Source: Maritimibacter sp.
GTDB taxonomy: Bacteria; Pseudomonadota; Alphaproteobacteria; Rhodobacterales; Rhodobacteraceae
Length of the DNA: 64,000 nt
Assembly: GCA_002701395.1 (NCBI GenBank)
Contig: NZVC01000058.1
Coordinates: 62,001 to 126,000, forward strand
Reading direction: 5' to 3'
Below are positions 1 through 9,815 of this stretch, in pieces; positions within the stretch are counted from its first letter, which is position 1, and the number at the start of each line of letters is the position of its first letter. Made by a program: the position numbers and the translations under genes. Below the pieces are notes generated by a model. The model had not been told where the DNA came from. It made no database searches and saw only the letters and a list, made by a program, of their open reading frames with translations.

Positions 1-849
1 CATATGAAGGTTCGCCACCGCGTCGGGCCGCATCCGCAGCGTCGCCCGGTTCGGGTTGCGCATGTCCACGACCGACAGGTCGCGTTCCAGCAGGTCCTGC
101 GCCTCGTGCAGCGCCATGACGCGTTCCAGCGCGATGACGGGCTCATCCTCGGGCAGCATGATCTTCTGCCCACGGTCCAGAACGAGGTCCCACCGGCGCT
201 CGCCGACACGGACGATGCCGCGCAGGCGGTCTGCGATCGGCGCGGCGGCCGCGTGCAGTTTCAGAGCCTCGGGAACCTCGGTATCCGCGCCGATCCCGGC
301 GATCAGCGGCAGGTCGCTGCGGCGTCCACGCTCTTCAAGCGCGGCCACGCGGCGCCCCTGCCCGTCCAGAAGCTCCAGCAGTCCCGGCGCGCGCCAGACG
401 ACAGAGGGAAGGCGTTCGGTGACAGCGAGTTCCAGCACACCGCCGGGCTTCACCCGAAGGTTGGCGTGCGCGACGGCATCCAGCTGTTCGACGACCTTCT
501 GCATCGCGACAAGGTCGATGTCGAAAGAGCTGATCGGGAAATCCATCGGCAGGATTTCCTTGATGTCGGCGGTCAGTTCCTCGGACGCGTTTTCGATGGT
601 CATCTCGGTGACCATGAACTCGGGACGCTCGGCCACGGTGCGACGGATCTCGGCGATCATGTCGGTCAGGGCGGTGCGGTTTTCCGGCTGCATGAACACG
701 TACAGCAGCGCCAGCGCGGACACCGCCAGCGGCAGCCCCACGCGCAGCAGGCGCGGGACATAGGGCGTCAGCCACAGCCGGTGCATCCGATAGGCCCAGC
801 GGGACGGCGCCGGGTCCCGGCGGGGGGTGCGATGATCTACCTGTTGCAT
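1..849 (-). CDS. ftsQ: Cell division protein FtsQ (3' end outside window)
   Basis: FtsQ is the bitopic inner-membrane divisome protein that joins early division proteins to FtsL/FtsB and the FtsW-FtsI synthase. The window holds 283 codons from the ATG; the C-terminus runs off the left edge, probably by a few dozen residues at most. The translation shows a short basic cytoplasmic tail, one membrane helix at about residues 35-53, and a periplasmic part with a POTRA-like segment just after it. The start codon overlaps the end of ddl by 13 bases, so translation is probably coupled. Identity rests on this domain layout plus position after murB-ddl in the dcw cluster; sequence identity of FtsQ is always low. 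Confidence 0.88.
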   Translation of the reverse strand, partial: MQQVDHRTPRRDPAPSRWAYRMHRLWLTPYVPRLLRVGLPLAVSALALLYVFMQPENRTALTDMIAEIRRTVAERPEFMVTEMTIENASEELTADIKEILPMDFPISSFDIDLVAMQKVVEQLDAVAHANLRVKPGGVLELAVTERLPSVVWRAPGLLELLDGQGRRVAALEERGRRSDLPLIAGIGADTEVPEALKLHAAAAPIADRLRGIVRVGERRWDLVLDRGQKIMLPEDEPVIALERVMALHEAQDLLERDLSVVDMRNPNRATLRMRPDAVANLHM

Positions 850-1751
850 GAGGCGTCCTCGACGATCCAGCGGCAGAACGGGCCGAACGGCATCCCGCAG
901 ACGGCGGCCTGCTCGGGTGCCAGCGACGTCGGCGTCATGCCGGGCTGCGTGTTGGTTTCCAGCAGGACCAGCCCGTCGAGCCCCCTGCTGTCGTCCCAGC
1001 GGAAATCGGTGCGGCTGATGCCACGACATCCAAGAATGCGGTGCGCGGTCAGCGCGTGGGCCATGCAGGCGTCGAACACGTCCTGCGGGATGTTGGCGGG
1101 CACCTCGTGGCGCGAACCGCCGTCCTTGTACTTGGCGTCGTAGTCGTACCAGCCGTCGGTCAGGATGTCGGTGACCGTTATGGCGCGGTCGCCCATCACC
1201 ATCGTCGTCAGTTCGCGTCCGGGCACGTAGGTCTCGACCATCACCGTGTCCGGCATGGCGTCGTCCAGCTGCGGTGGGCCGTTCGACCCCTCGTTCACAA
1301 GATAGACGCCGACGCTGGACCCCTCGTTATAGGGCTTCACCACATAGGGCGGCTCCATCACGTGACGGGCGCGGACCTCGTCCCGCGTGGCCAGCACGCT
1401 GTCGACGACAGGCAGACCGGCGGCGCGATAGGCAGCCTTGGTCCTGTCCTTGTCCATCGCAAGCGCCGACGCCAGAACGCCGGAATGAGTGTAGGGAATT
1501 TGCAGCCACTCAAGGATGCCCTGAACGCAGCCATCTTCACCGTACCGGCCATGCAGCGCGTTGAAGGCGACGTCGGGCTTCACTTCGGCAAGGCGCACGG
1601 CAAGGTCCGGCCCGGCGTCGATCTCGACAACCTCGAACCCTTCCCCCCTAAGCGCTGCGGCGCATTCACGCCCGGATGACAATGACACCTCGCGCTCGGC
1701 CGAGAGTCCGCCCATCAATACCGCAACCTTGGGGGATGCCCTGCCCGACAT
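837..1751 (-). CDS. ddl: D-alanine--D-alanine ligase
   Basis: ATP-grasp enzyme joining two D-alanines for the peptidoglycan stem peptide in the cytoplasm. 304 residues from the ATG at 1751; an in-frame TTG two codons upstream is possible but the ATG has a GAGGCG stretch about 9 bases ahead. Visible signatures are HGRYGEDG near residue 67, YNEGSSVGV in the middle domain, and the C-terminal ETNTQPGMTPTS that binds metal and substrate. Normal length for the family. It follows murB by 65 bases and its stop lies inside the start of ftsQ, so it belongs to the dcw operon. Confidence 0.97.
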   Translation of the reverse strand: MSGRASPKVAVLMGGLSAEREVSLSSGRECAAALRGEGFEVVEIDAGPDLAVRLAEVKPDVAFNALHGRYGEDGCVQGILEWLQIPYTHSGVLASALAMDKDRTKAAYRAAGLPVVDSVLATRDEVRARHVMEPPYVVKPYNEGSSVGVYLVNEGSNGPPQLDDAMPDTVMVETYVPGRELTTMVMGDRAITVTDILTDGWYDYDAKYKDGGSRHEVPANIPQDVFDACMAHALTAHRILGCRGISRTDFRWDDSRGLDGLVLLETNTQPGMTPTSLAPEQAAVCGMPFGPFCRWIVEDASCNR

Positions 1752-1816
1752 ACCCAACGCCTCTGCCTCTGTGTTTCGTGCCGGGCCTTATTATTGGTGA
1801 CCCGTGCAACCGCTCA

Positions 1817-2743
1817 TTATCTGGGAACGGGTTCTCCGACCCGTATGACTTCCCATACTAACGAAATCCCGCGCGTTTGGAATACCTTTTCTCGAACCAT
1901 TTCACCGAGTTCTTCCAGCTCGGCCGCCGTCGCACCGTCAGCGTTGGTCAGGAAATTCGGATGCTTCTCGGACATCTGCGCACCACCGTGGCGGAAGCCC
2001 CGAAAACCGGCGTCTTCGATGATTTTCCACGACTTCAACTCGTGCGTGTCATCGGCCCGCCCGGTCGAGCTGAACCCCGCCGGGTTGCGGAACGTCGACC
2101 CCGCCGTGCGGTCCTTCGACGGCTGGCTTGCGTCGCGGCGCGCCAGCTGTTCCGCCATCGTCGCCTCAAGCTCTGCCGGATCGCCCTTCGGCGCTCGGAA
2201 GGTGGCGGATGTCACGACCATCCCGTCCGGCAGATCCGTTTGGCGATAGGCAAAGTTCAGGTCCGCCGCCGTCAGCGTGACCGCCTCCCCTGCCCGCGTG
2301 ACGGCCGTGGCGTGTTCGAACACGTCCGCCGTGTAGGCGCCATAGCAGCCGGCGTTCATCCGCACCGCGCCGCCGACCGATCCGGGAATGGTGCGCAAGA
2401 AGGTCAGGTCCAGCCCCGCCGCCGCCGCCTTTCGTGCCACATGCGCATCCAACGCCGCAGCACCGGCCGTGACCCGGTCGCCGTCGATCTCTATCCCGTT
2501 GAAGCCCCGCCCAAGCCGTACCACCACGGCCCGGATGCCGCCGTCGCGCACGATCAGGTTGGACCCGACGCCCATCGGAAACACCGGGATCGAAGGATCC
2601 AGCGCCTTGAGGAACGACTGCAGGTCTTCCGTATCCGCCGGCTGGAACAGCCAGTCTGCCGGACCGCCGACGCGCAGCCACGTCAGGGAAGACAGGTCAC
2701 GATCGGGGGTCAGGGTCCCCCGCACTTCGGGCAGTTCGGTCAT
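1817..2743 (-). CDS. murB: UDP-N-acetylenolpyruvoylglucosamine reductase
   Basis: FAD enzyme that reduces UDP-GlcNAc-enolpyruvate to UDP-MurNAc, the second committed peptidoglycan step. 308 residues with the FAD-binding [10 protein letters not shown] and GSN segments, the [15 protein letters not shown] loop and the GSTFRNP motif carrying the catalytic serine of this family. I chose the ATG at 2743, which begins one base after the stop of the preceding DUF2484 gene; a TTG seven codons upstream would overlap that gene. Gene order DUF2484-DUF2484-murB-ddl fits Rhodobacterales dcw clusters. Confidence 0.96.
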   Translation of the reverse strand: MTELPEVRGTLTPDRDLSSLTWLRVGGPADWLFQPADTEDLQSFLKALDPSIPVFPMGVGSNLIVRDGGIRAVVVRLGRGFNGIEIDGDRVTAGAAALDAHVARKAAAAGLDLTFLRTIPGSVGGAVRMNAGCYGAYTADVFEHATAVTRAGEAVTLTAADLNFAYRQTDLPDGMVVTSATFRAPKGDPAELEATMAEQLARRDASQPSKDRTAGSTFRNPAGFSSTGRADDTHELKSWKIIEDAGFRGFRHGGAQMSEKHPNFLTNADGATAAELEELGEMVREKVFQTRGISLVWEVIRVGEPVPR

Positions 2744-2744
2744 G

Positions 2745-2999
2745 TCAGTCAGATTGTCCGCCAATTCGTTTCAGCCACCGGACAAGATACAGCACCGGCC
2801 AGCGCAGCATCGACACTCCGGCTGCAAGGAAGATCAACGCGAACCACGGCCCGTTCGCGAAATACAGCCAGATCAGGATCGGAATGCCCGACGCGAGCAG
2901 CACGAAAGCCGCGGGCCAATGGCTGCGGCGCGACGGGACCATGGCCGCGAAATTCGCCGCGATGCACCACAGGCAGGCCAGCACGAAGGGGATCGTCAT
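2745..2999 (-). CDS. DUF2484 small membrane protein, second copy
   Basis: 84-residue protein with an N-terminal hydrophobic segment beginning [12 protein letters not shown] and two further hydrophobic stretches ending in a basic tail, predicted to be a small inner-membrane protein. It is a paralogue of the gene immediately upstream: both begin M-[ST]-[IL]-P-x-x-L-A-C-L-W and share the same helix-loop-helix spacing. The start overlaps the stop of that copy by four bases (ATGA). DUF2484 proteins are found between murC and murB in Rhodobacterales; their function is unknown, and the position suggests a role linked to cell-wall synthesis (inference). Confidence 0.85.
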   Translation of the reverse strand: MTIPFVLACLWCIAANFAAMVPSRRSHWPAAFVLLASGIPILIWLYFANGPWFALIFLAAGVSMLRWPVLYLVRWLKRIGGQSD

Positions 3000-3235
3000 G
3001 ACGCGCCCCCCAGCTTGCGGGCCAGATGGATCAGCGGGCGGCGGAACAGCGACAGGACGGCGAAGACGCCGAACAGGGTCGGCAGCAACCCGTGGGTGAT
3101 GCCGATCCAGTACAGCAGCGGCGGCGCCGACAGCAGCAGCGCCAGCCCCGGCGCCATTTGCAGCCGCATCGGCAGAAGCGCGGTAAGAGAGGCCGCCACG
3201 ACCCAAAGACACGCTAGAAGCAGTGGCAGACTCAT
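2996..3235 (-). CDS. DUF2484 small membrane protein, first copy
   Basis: 79-residue, strongly hydrophobic protein beginning MSLPLLLACLWVVAAS, with about three short membrane segments and a basic C-terminus (FRRPLIHLARKL). It is the first of two tandem DUF2484 paralogues. The start ATG at 3235 lies just after the murC stop (3247), and a longer in-frame extension into murC is unlikely. Function unknown. The tight coupling murC, DUF2484, DUF2484, murB argues for co-expression with the Mur enzymes. Confidence 0.85.
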   Translation of the reverse strand: MSLPLLLACLWVVAASLTALLPMRLQMAPGLALLLSAPPLLYWIGITHGLLPTLFGVFAVLSLFRRPLIHLARKLGGAS

Positions 3236-3246
3236 CGCACGCCCCT

Positions 3247-4653
3247 TCAGCCCGCCAGCCGGGCCGGAAGCCCGTTGGCCCATGCGCTGATGGTGCCGGC
3301 GCCAAGGCAGACGACGATGTCGCCCGGCCCGGCATTGGCGCGGACCAGCGCCTCTAGGTCGTCCTCGGTCGAGATGGCATTCGCATTGCGGTGCCCTGCC
3401 CGCACAAGACCTGCGACAAGATCCTCGCGGCTGGCGCCGGGAATGGGATCTTCGCCAGCGGCATAGACCTCGGCGATGCCGACGACGTCCGCATCATTGA
3501 AGCAGGCGCAGAATTCCTTGAACAGGCTCGACAGGCGCGTGTAGCGGTGCGGCTGGTGCACCGCGATCACCTTACCCGACGACGCCTGCCGCGCGGCCTT
3601 CAGCACGGCGGCAATCTCGGTCGGGTGGTGGCCATAGTCGTCGATGATCGTCACGCCGCCAACTTCGCCAACCTTGGTGAACCGGCGGTTGACGCCCTTG
3701 AACCCGGCCAGCGCCTCGCGGATTTTCTCACGCGGGATGCCAAGATGGCGGGACACTGCAACAGCGGCCAGCGCGTTGGAAACGTTGTGGTTTCCAGGCA
3801 TCGGCAGGGTACAGCCCTCGATCGTCTTGTCCTCGGCGGCCAGCCGGATGTCGAAATGCGCCACCCCGCCCTCGTACCGAAGATTGTCGGCGCGCACGTC
3901 GGCCTGCGCGTTGAACCCGAAGGTCACGACGCGGCGGTCGGTCACCTTGCTGACCAGCGTCTGCACGTCCGCATCGTCGGTGCAGCAGACGGCCAGCCCG
4001 TAGAACGGAATATTCTCGACGAAGTCGAGGAAGCCTTGGTGCAGCGCCTCTTCGGTGCCCCAGTGCTCCATATGCTCGGGGTCGATGTTCGTCACGATGG
4101 CGATCGTCGCAGGCAGACGGTTGAAGGTGCCGTCACTTTCGTCGGCCTCGACCACCATCCAGTCGCCGGTGCCGACACGGGCGTTCGATCCATAAGCGTG
4201 GATGATGCCGCCGTTGATCACGGTGGGGTCGATGCCGCCCTGATCCAGCAGCGTCGCGACCAGCGTGGTGGTCGTGGTTTTGCCGTGCGTTCCGGCGACC
4301 GCGACGTTGGACTTCAGGCGCATCAGCTCGGCCAGCATCTCGGCGCGGCGCACCACCGGCATCCCGCGCGCACGGGCGGCGTCAAGTTCGGGGTTGCCCG
4401 GCTTGATCGCGGACGAGATCACGACGACCTCGGCCTCTTCAAGGTTCTCGGCAGTCTGGCCCACGAAGATCTTCGCGCCCATCCCGGCAAGACGGTCGGT
4501 GATCTTCGACGCCTTCAGGTCGGACCCCTGCACCAGATAACCGTGGTTCAGCAGAACCTCGGCAATCCCGGACATGCCGATGCCGCCGATCCCCACGAAG
4601 TGGATTGGACCCATCTCTGTCGGCAGCTTGGTCGCCGCGTTCGTGCCAGCCAT
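3247..4653 (-). CDS. murC: UDP-N-acetylmuramate--L-alanine ligase
   Basis: Cytoplasmic Mur ligase adding L-alanine to UDP-MurNAc with ATP. 468 residues from the ATG at 4653, which has a GGGAAAG sequence seven bases upstream; an earlier ATG at 4683 is possible. The N-terminal Rossmann-like domain shows [12 protein letters not shown], the ATP loop is GTHGKTTTT, and the central and C-terminal Mur ligase motifs ([29 protein letters not shown]) are intact. It follows murG by 36 bases in the dcw operon. Confidence 0.97.
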   Translation of the reverse strand: MAGTNAATKLPTEMGPIHFVGIGGIGMSGIAEVLLNHGYLVQGSDLKASKITDRLAGMGAKIFVGQTAENLEEAEVVVISSAIKPGNPELDAARARGMPVVRRAEMLAELMRLKSNVAVAGTHGKTTTTTLVATLLDQGGIDPTVINGGIIHAYGSNARVGTGDWMVVEADESDGTFNRLPATIAIVTNIDPEHMEHWGTEEALHQGFLDFVENIPFYGLAVCCTDDADVQTLVSKVTDRRVVTFGFNAQADVRADNLRYEGGVAHFDIRLAAEDKTIEGCTLPMPGNHNVSNALAAVAVSRHLGIPREKIREALAGFKGVNRRFTKVGEVGGVTIIDDYGHHPTEIAAVLKAARQASSGKVIAVHQPHRYTRLSSLFKEFCACFNDADVVGIAEVYAAGEDPIPGASREDLVAGLVRAGHRNANAISTEDDLEALVRANAGPGDIVVCLGAGTISAWANGLPARLAG

Positions 4654-4689
4654 GCGAAATCTTTCCCAGCGCTCGAAAGTCATGCCCGT

Positions 4690-5781
4690 CTATCGCCTCT
4701 CTGCCAAGTGTTCCACCAGAGCCGCCAGACTGTCTGTCGCGTCCGGTCGGCCGACGGTCAGTGCCGCGTTCGCCATCTCGGACGCGGCGCGGGGGTTCGT
4801 CAGGACTGCGGCCATATGCTCTGAAAGCGTATCGGCGTCCAGCTTCGATTCGGGGATCATCACCGCAGCGTCGGCGGAAACGAGCCCGCGCGCATTGGCG
4901 GTCTGCTCGTCCCGGATCGCCGCCGCCAGCGGCACAAGGATCGAGGGACGGCCGATGATCGACAGGTCCGCCACGGTCGATGCGCCGGAGCGGGCGACGA
5001 CAAGCTGCGCCTCGGACATGCGGTTCGGGACGTCGGTGAAAAAGGTTTGCACGTCCGCCTTGATGCCGTGTTCGGCGTAGAAGGCGTTCACGCGATCTTC
5101 ATCCTCGGCGCGGGCCTGATGCGACACGCGAACGTATCGGCGGATCTCGTCGGGCAGCTTCGCGACGGCCTCTGGCACCACGTCCGACAGGATGCGCGCG
5201 CCTTGGCTGCCGCCCAGCACCAGAACCTGCATCGGATAATCGCCCGGGGCGATGTACGGCGCCGCGTGCCGCTCTGCGATCGCGCCGCGCACCGGGTTGC
5301 CGGTGTGATAGCCTTCGATCCCTTCAGGCAGCTGCGTCGGCCACGTTCCGCACGCAACGGCATCGACGCGCTTTGCGAACAGCTGGTTCACGCGGCCAAG
5401 CACGCCGTTCTGTTCGTGAATCATGCGGGGCAGCTTCAGCAGCGTCGCCGCCGCCAGCGCCGGGATCGACGGATAGCCGCCAAAACCGACCACCACGGCG
5501 GGCTTCAGTCGACGGAAGTCCATGACCGCCTTCATCACGCCGCCCGCTATGCGAAATGGCACGACCAGCTTCGCGGCGGCACCGCCGCGGGCGAAGGTAG
5601 CAGAGGCGACCTGTTCGATCACGACCTCTGACGGGAAACCGCCGGTGTACCGCGCGCCGCGCGCGTCGGTCGACAGCATCACGCGCCAGCCGCGCGCCAG
5701 CATGTGTTCCGCCAGCGCCTGCGCCGGGAACATGTGACCGCCGGTGCCTCCGGCAGCAATGACAAGAAGCGGCGCAGTCAT
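4690..5781 (-). CDS. murG: Undecaprenyl-PP-MurNAc-pentapeptide GlcNAc transferase
   Basis: Peripheral inner-membrane GT-B glycosyltransferase that converts lipid I to lipid II. 363 residues. The N-terminal G-loop [10 protein letters not shown] lies directly after a short hydrophobic strand, the second G-loop is VLGGSQGA, and the donor-binding C-domain carries [11 protein letters not shown]. All expected for MurG. An 88-base gap separates it from ftsW, without an obvious terminator. Confidence 0.97.
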   Translation of the reverse strand: MTAPLLVIAAGGTGGHMFPAQALAEHMLARGWRVMLSTDARGARYTGGFPSEVVIEQVASATFARGGAAAKLVVPFRIAGGVMKAVMDFRRLKPAVVVGFGGYPSIPALAAATLLKLPRMIHEQNGVLGRVNQLFAKRVDAVACGTWPTQLPEGIEGYHTGNPVRGAIAERHAAPYIAPGDYPMQVLVLGGSQGARILSDVVPEAVAKLPDEIRRYVRVSHQARAEDEDRVNAFYAEHGIKADVQTFFTDVPNRMSEAQLVVARSGASTVADLSIIGRPSILVPLAAAIRDEQTANARGLVSADAAVMIPESKLDADTLSEHMAAVLTNPRAASEMANAALTVGRPDATDSLAALVEHLAERR

Positions 5782-5869
5782 GCCGCCGCTTCCACGTTTT
5801 CAGTATTGTGCTTATTCACGGTACTTTTTGCGCTGATTGGCGCCTGATCTTTTACTTTTGCAACAACCA

Positions 5870-7036
5870 TCACCGCCGACTTCTCAGCAGGATATCCCCG
5901 ATCTCGCCCTGCGGACGGGTCCGGGTCAGCGCCAGCAGCATCCCGACAAGGATGCCCCCGGCGATCAGCGACGAGCCGCCGTAGCTGACGAAGGGTAGCG
6001 TCATGCCCTTCGCCGGCAAGAGCCGCACCGCGACGCCCATGTTGATGATGGCCTGCACCCCGAAGGTACACGCGAGACCCGTTCCCGCCAGTCGGATGAA
6101 CGGATCCCGCTCCCGTATCAGTCGCATCAGCGACCGGACAGTAATCGTCATGTACAGAAGGATGATGAACAGCACGAGGATCAGACCGTACTCCTCGGCG
6201 GCGACGGCGATGATGAAATCGGTGTGCGCATCGGGCAGCGACCATTTCACCTGCCCCTCGCCCACGCCGACACCGAAGAACCCGCCCTCGCGGATCGCGC
6301 CGGTGGCATAGCCAAGCTGCGTGCGCGGGTCGATGTCCGGCGACAGAAAGCCGTCGATCCGGCGGGCGAAGTGCTGCGAGGAATTGTAAGCCACGGTCCC
6401 CGCCGCGACCACAAGGCCGGCCATCCCGGTCAGAAGGGTGAAGGGCGCACCGGCGACGAAATACATCACGCCCCAGCCGAACAGCACAAGGCATGCCTGC
6501 CCGAAATCGGGTTGCAGCGCCAGCAGGCCTACCACCGCAAGAACCAGACCGAAAGACAGGCTTTTGCCCGGCGGTCCGTGGATCTCTTGGCTGGCCGCCA
6601 TAAGCCACGCCGAGATGACGATCAGACCGGGTTTCAGAAATTCCGAAGGCTGGACGGATGCGAACCCAAGCGAGAACCAGCGCACCGCGCCTTTGCCGAA
6701 ATCGGTTCCGAAGAACGGCAGCAGCATCAGCGATGCCAGCGCAAGAACGGCGCCGATCACGCCGATCCGGCGGATCACCAGCGGCGACATCATCGACACA
6801 AGGAACATCACCGTCAGCGCAAGGCAGCCGAACAGCGCCTGCCGCTGGACGTAGTGGAAAGGATCCAGACCGTTGCGCGACGCCAGCGGAGGCGACGCCG
6901 CAAGACCCAGCAGCATCCCCACGCCGAACAGCAGAAGAACGCACGCCATCGACCACTTGTCGATGGTCCGCCACCACCTGGGAAGAATCGGCTCGCCTTC
7001 CCGGACCGGGACCGCACCGAACACCATTTCCGTCAT
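5870..7036 (-). CDS. ftsW: Lipid II polymerase FtsW (SEDS family)
   Basis: SEDS-family septal glycan polymerase working with FtsI at the division site. 388 residues with about ten hydrophobic segments after a cytoplasmic N-terminus (PRWWRTIDKWSM). The large loop carries the conserved GAVRWFSLG and QPSEFLKPGLIV segments, and the C-terminal part has PVKG-like LPAKGMTLPFVSYGGSSL, typical of FtsW. The first ATG (7036) is preceded by GGCGG; a second ATG three codons later is an alternative. It sits between murD and murG, as in other alphaproteobacterial dcw clusters. Confidence 0.96.
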   Translation of the reverse strand: MTEMVFGAVPVREGEPILPRWWRTIDKWSMACVLLLFGVGMLLGLAASPPLASRNGLDPFHYVQRQALFGCLALTVMFLVSMMSPLVIRRIGVIGAVLALASLMLLPFFGTDFGKGAVRWFSLGFASVQPSEFLKPGLIVISAWLMAASQEIHGPPGKSLSFGLVLAVVGLLALQPDFGQACLVLFGWGVMYFVAGAPFTLLTGMAGLVVAAGTVAYNSSQHFARRIDGFLSPDIDPRTQLGYATGAIREGGFFGVGVGEGQVKWSLPDAHTDFIIAVAAEEYGLILVLFIILLYMTITVRSLMRLIRERDPFIRLAGTGLACTFGVQAIINMGVAVRLLPAKGMTLPFVSYGGSSLIAGGILVGMLLALTRTRPQGEIGDILLRSRR

Positions 7037-7142
7037 GGAGTACCGCCTGCCAAAGATGTGCTGCTCGCCCGGTTATCCGGGTCTAGCTGGTACAATAACG
7101 AGATTCAGCCTTATGCGCTAGGGCAAATGCGGCGGCTTAATA

Positions 7143-8546
7143 TCACGAACCCAACCTTGCCTGGACCTCTGCGGTGAAATGCTCGCCGCGTTTCTCGAAG
7201 TCCGGGTACTGGTCGAAACTGGCCGCTGCCGGGGCCAGCAACACGGTGTCGCCCGGCTCTGCCTCGGCCATCGCATCGGCGACCGCCTGTTCCATCGTCT
7301 CGCTGATCTGGTGCGGCGTGTCGCCCAGCTGCAGCGCGAACTCGCGGGCGGAATGGCCGATAAGATAGGCCTTGGTCACGTTCCCCAGCGCATCGGCAAG
7401 ACTGGCGATGCCACCGTCCTTGCCCAGCCCGCCCGCGATCCAGCGAATGCGGCCGAACGCCCGCAGGGCCTGCGCGGCGCTGTCGGCGTTGGTCGCCTTC
7501 GAGTCATTGACATAGGCGACGCCGTTCGCCTCGGCGATCAGCTGGCTACGGTGCGGAAGACCGGCGAAGTCATGGAACGCGGCCTCGATGGTTTTCGGAG
7601 ACAGGCCCAGCGCGCGGGTCGCGGCATAGGCCGCGCAAGCGTTCTGGTGATTGTGCGCGCCGGGAAGCCCGCGGATGTCGCGCAGGTCGATCGACGCCAT
7701 CTGGCGGGCCTTGCGGTATTCCGACAGGAAGCCCTTCCGCGCGAAGACCGACCAGCCCGGCCCGCCCAGCTTTTGCCCTGACGAGATGCGGATCACCCGG
7801 TCGTCCCCCGGCCCCTGCGACATCTGGTTGGCAAGGAACCGTCCCTCGGCCTCGTCCACACCGATCACGGCGCGGTCGGGCGCGCCCTCGGCGAACAGGC
7901 GGCGCTTGGCCGCGAAATAGCCCCCCAGCCCGCCATGACGGTCAAGGTGGTCGGGCGTCAGGTTGGTAAAGACCGAAATGTCCGGCGTCAGCGCCCGCGC
8001 AAGGTCGGTCTGGTAGCTGGACAGCTCCAGCACGATGACCTCGCCGTTTTCCGGCGGGTCGATGTCCAGAACCCCGCGCCCGATATTGCCGGCCAGCTGC
8101 GCCGGGCGGCCAGCGTGGCGCAGAATATGATGGATCAGCGCCGAGGTCGTCGACTTGCCGTTCGATCCGGTCACGGCGATCACCCGCGGCGGCTGGTCGA
8201 AGCTCATCCAGTCAGAGGTGCCAAGGCTGGCGAAGAACAGGCCGATGTCGTTGTCGACGGGAATGCCCGCGTCCCACGCCGCGGCGATGGCGCGGTTGGG
8301 CTGCGGGTACAGGTGCGGAATACCGGGTGACACGATCAGGGCGGCCACGCCTTCGTAAGCGCCGGGGCGGGTCAGGTCGACCAGTTCAAAACCTTCCGCC
8401 TCGGCCCGGGCGCGGCCCTCTGCCCCGTCGTCCCAGCAGATCGGCGTCGCACCCCCGACCAGCAACGCACGGGCGGCGGCAAGGCCCGAACGGCCAAGAC
8501 CGAGGATGGCGACCTTGTGGCCGGCGTAGCCGCGGACGGGGATCAT
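7143..8546 (-). CDS. murD: UDP-N-acetylmuramoylalanine--D-glutamate ligase
   Basis: Mur ligase that adds D-glutamate to UDP-MurNAc-L-Ala. 467 residues from ATG 8546, which has an AGGAG ribosome site eight bases upstream (an upstream in-frame TTG is therefore not preferred). Shows [10 protein letters not shown] at the N-terminus, the ATP loop [25 protein letters not shown] and NDSKATN, the MurD substrate motifs. It is separated from mraY by 183 bases that hold no gene but contain a 14-bp direct repeat. Confidence 0.97.
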   Translation of the reverse strand: MIPVRGYAGHKVAILGLGRSGLAAARALLVGGATPICWDDGAEGRARAEAEGFELVDLTRPGAYEGVAALIVSPGIPHLYPQPNRAIAAAWDAGIPVDNDIGLFFASLGTSDWMSFDQPPRVIAVTGSNGKSTTSALIHHILRHAGRPAQLAGNIGRGVLDIDPPENGEVIVLELSSYQTDLARALTPDISVFTNLTPDHLDRHGGLGGYFAAKRRLFAEGAPDRAVIGVDEAEGRFLANQMSQGPGDDRVIRISSGQKLGGPGWSVFARKGFLSEYRKARQMASIDLRDIRGLPGAHNHQNACAAYAATRALGLSPKTIEAAFHDFAGLPHRSQLIAEANGVAYVNDSKATNADSAAQALRAFGRIRWIAGGLGKDGGIASLADALGNVTKAYLIGHSAREFALQLGDTPHQISETMEQAVADAMAEAEPGDTVLLAPAAASFDQYPDFEKRGEHFTAEVQARLGS

Positions 8547-8663
8547 CTGATGGCTCCTGAATCTGTTCCGCAAGGGTTAGCGCGGTTTGCGGTCCGGGGC
8601 CAGTGCGCGGCCAAAGAACGCCCCCGCGCACGGTCCGCATCGCAGACGGCGTTTGAACGGGTA

Positions 8664-8730
8664 CGACAATCGCCGCTGGTCAGGACGCCGAACAAGCCGC
8701 GTTTCCAGCAGAAATCCGACAATCGCCGCT
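8664..8730. repeat. 14-bp direct repeat flanking the mraY 3' end
   Basis: The sequence CGACAATCGCCGCT occurs at 8664-8677 and again at 8717-8730, 53 bases apart, the second copy touching the mraY stop codon. No gene lies between. This could be a remnant of a small duplication or chance similarity; I assign no function. Confidence 0.5.
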
Positions 8731-9815
8731 TAACGCAGCTTCAGCGTCGCAAGTCCGATCAGGGCTAGGATCACCGCGATGATCCAGAAACGGATGACGA
8801 TCTGCGGTTCCGCCCAGCCACGCTTTTCGAAGTGGTGGTGGATCGGCGCCATCAGGAACACGCGCTTGCCCGTGCGCTTGAAGTACAGGACCTGAATGAT
8901 CACCGACAAGGCTTCGACCACGAACAGGCCGCCGACGATGGCCAGCACGATCTCGTGCTTGATTGCCACCGCGATGGCGCCAAGCGCGCCGCCCAGCGCC
9001 AGCGAGCCGGTGTCGCCCATGAACACCGCCGCAGGGGGCGCGTTGTACCAAAGGAACCCCAGCCCGCCCCCGATCAGCGCCGCGACGAAGACAAGGATCT
9101 CGCCGGTGCCGGGCACGTAGTGAACATCGAGGTATTCGGTGAAGTCGACCCGCCCGACCGCGTAGGCGATCACGCCCAGCGTTCCGGCGGCGATCATCAC
9201 CGGCATGATGGCCAAGCCGTCCAGCCCGTCGGTCAGGTTCACCGCGTTTGCGGCGCCGACGATCACGATCATCGCGAACGGCACGAAGAACCACCACAGG
9301 TTCAGCAGCACGTCCTTGAACACCGGAAATGCCAGCCGAAAGCTCAGCTCTTCCGGGTGGAACCAAGACGCCCAGACGGCGGCAAGCCCGGCGATCGTGA
9401 AGCCGATCAACAGCCGGATGCGGCCCGAGACGCCCTTGGTGTTGGACTTGGAGACCTTCGCATAGTCGTCCGCGAAGCCGACAGCGCCGAAGCCCACGGT
9501 GACGAACAGCACCATCCAGACATAGGGGTTGTCCAACCGGGCCCAAAGCAGGCTGGAGACGACCAGCGCCCCAAGGATCAGCACGCCGCCCATCGTCGGC
9601 GTTCCCTGCTTGGTCAGCAGGTGGCTTTCCGGACCGTCGTCGCGGATCGGCTGCCCCCGGCCCTGCCGCTTGCGCAGCTGATCGATCAGGGGACGACCGA
9701 AGATGAAACCGAAGATCAGCGCGGTGAAGAAGGCCGCGCCGGCCCGGAAGGTGATGTAGCGAAACAGGTTGAAGAAATCGCCGCCGTCGGAAAATTGGGT
9801 GAGCCAGTACAGCAT
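8730..9815 (-). CDS. mraY: Phospho-MurNAc-pentapeptide transferase
   Basis: Integral membrane enzyme that makes lipid I from UDP-MurNAc-pentapeptide and undecaprenyl phosphate. 361 residues with about ten membrane helices. Family motifs are present: GTPTMGG after the first cytoplasmic loop, FADDYAK with the paired aspartates, [13 protein letters not shown], and the MAPIHHHFE histidine motif near the C-terminus. Its ATG overlaps the murF stop by one base, so the two are coupled. Confidence 0.98.
   Translation of the reverse strand: MLYWLTQFSDGGDFFNLFRYITFRAGAAFFTALIFGFIFGRPLIDQLRKRQGRGQPIRDDGPESHLLTKQGTPTMGGVLILGALVVSSLLWARLDNPYVWMVLFVTVGFGAVGFADDYAKVSKSNTKGVSGRIRLLIGFTIAGLAAVWASWFHPEELSFRLAFPVFKDVLLNLWWFFVPFAMIVIVGAANAVNLTDGLDGLAIMPVMIAAGTLGVIAYAVGRVDFTEYLDVHYVPGTGEILVFVAALIGGGLGFLWYNAPPAAVFMGDTGSLALGGALGAIAVAIKHEIVLAIVGGLFVVEALSVIIQVLYFKRTGKRVFLMAPIHHHFEKRGWAEPQIVIRFWIIAVILALIGLATLKLR

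Noticed and set aside
3391-4824. Long plus-strand frames opposite murC and other dcw genes
   Set aside because: High GC leaves long open antisense frames; the minus-strand proteins are unmistakable.
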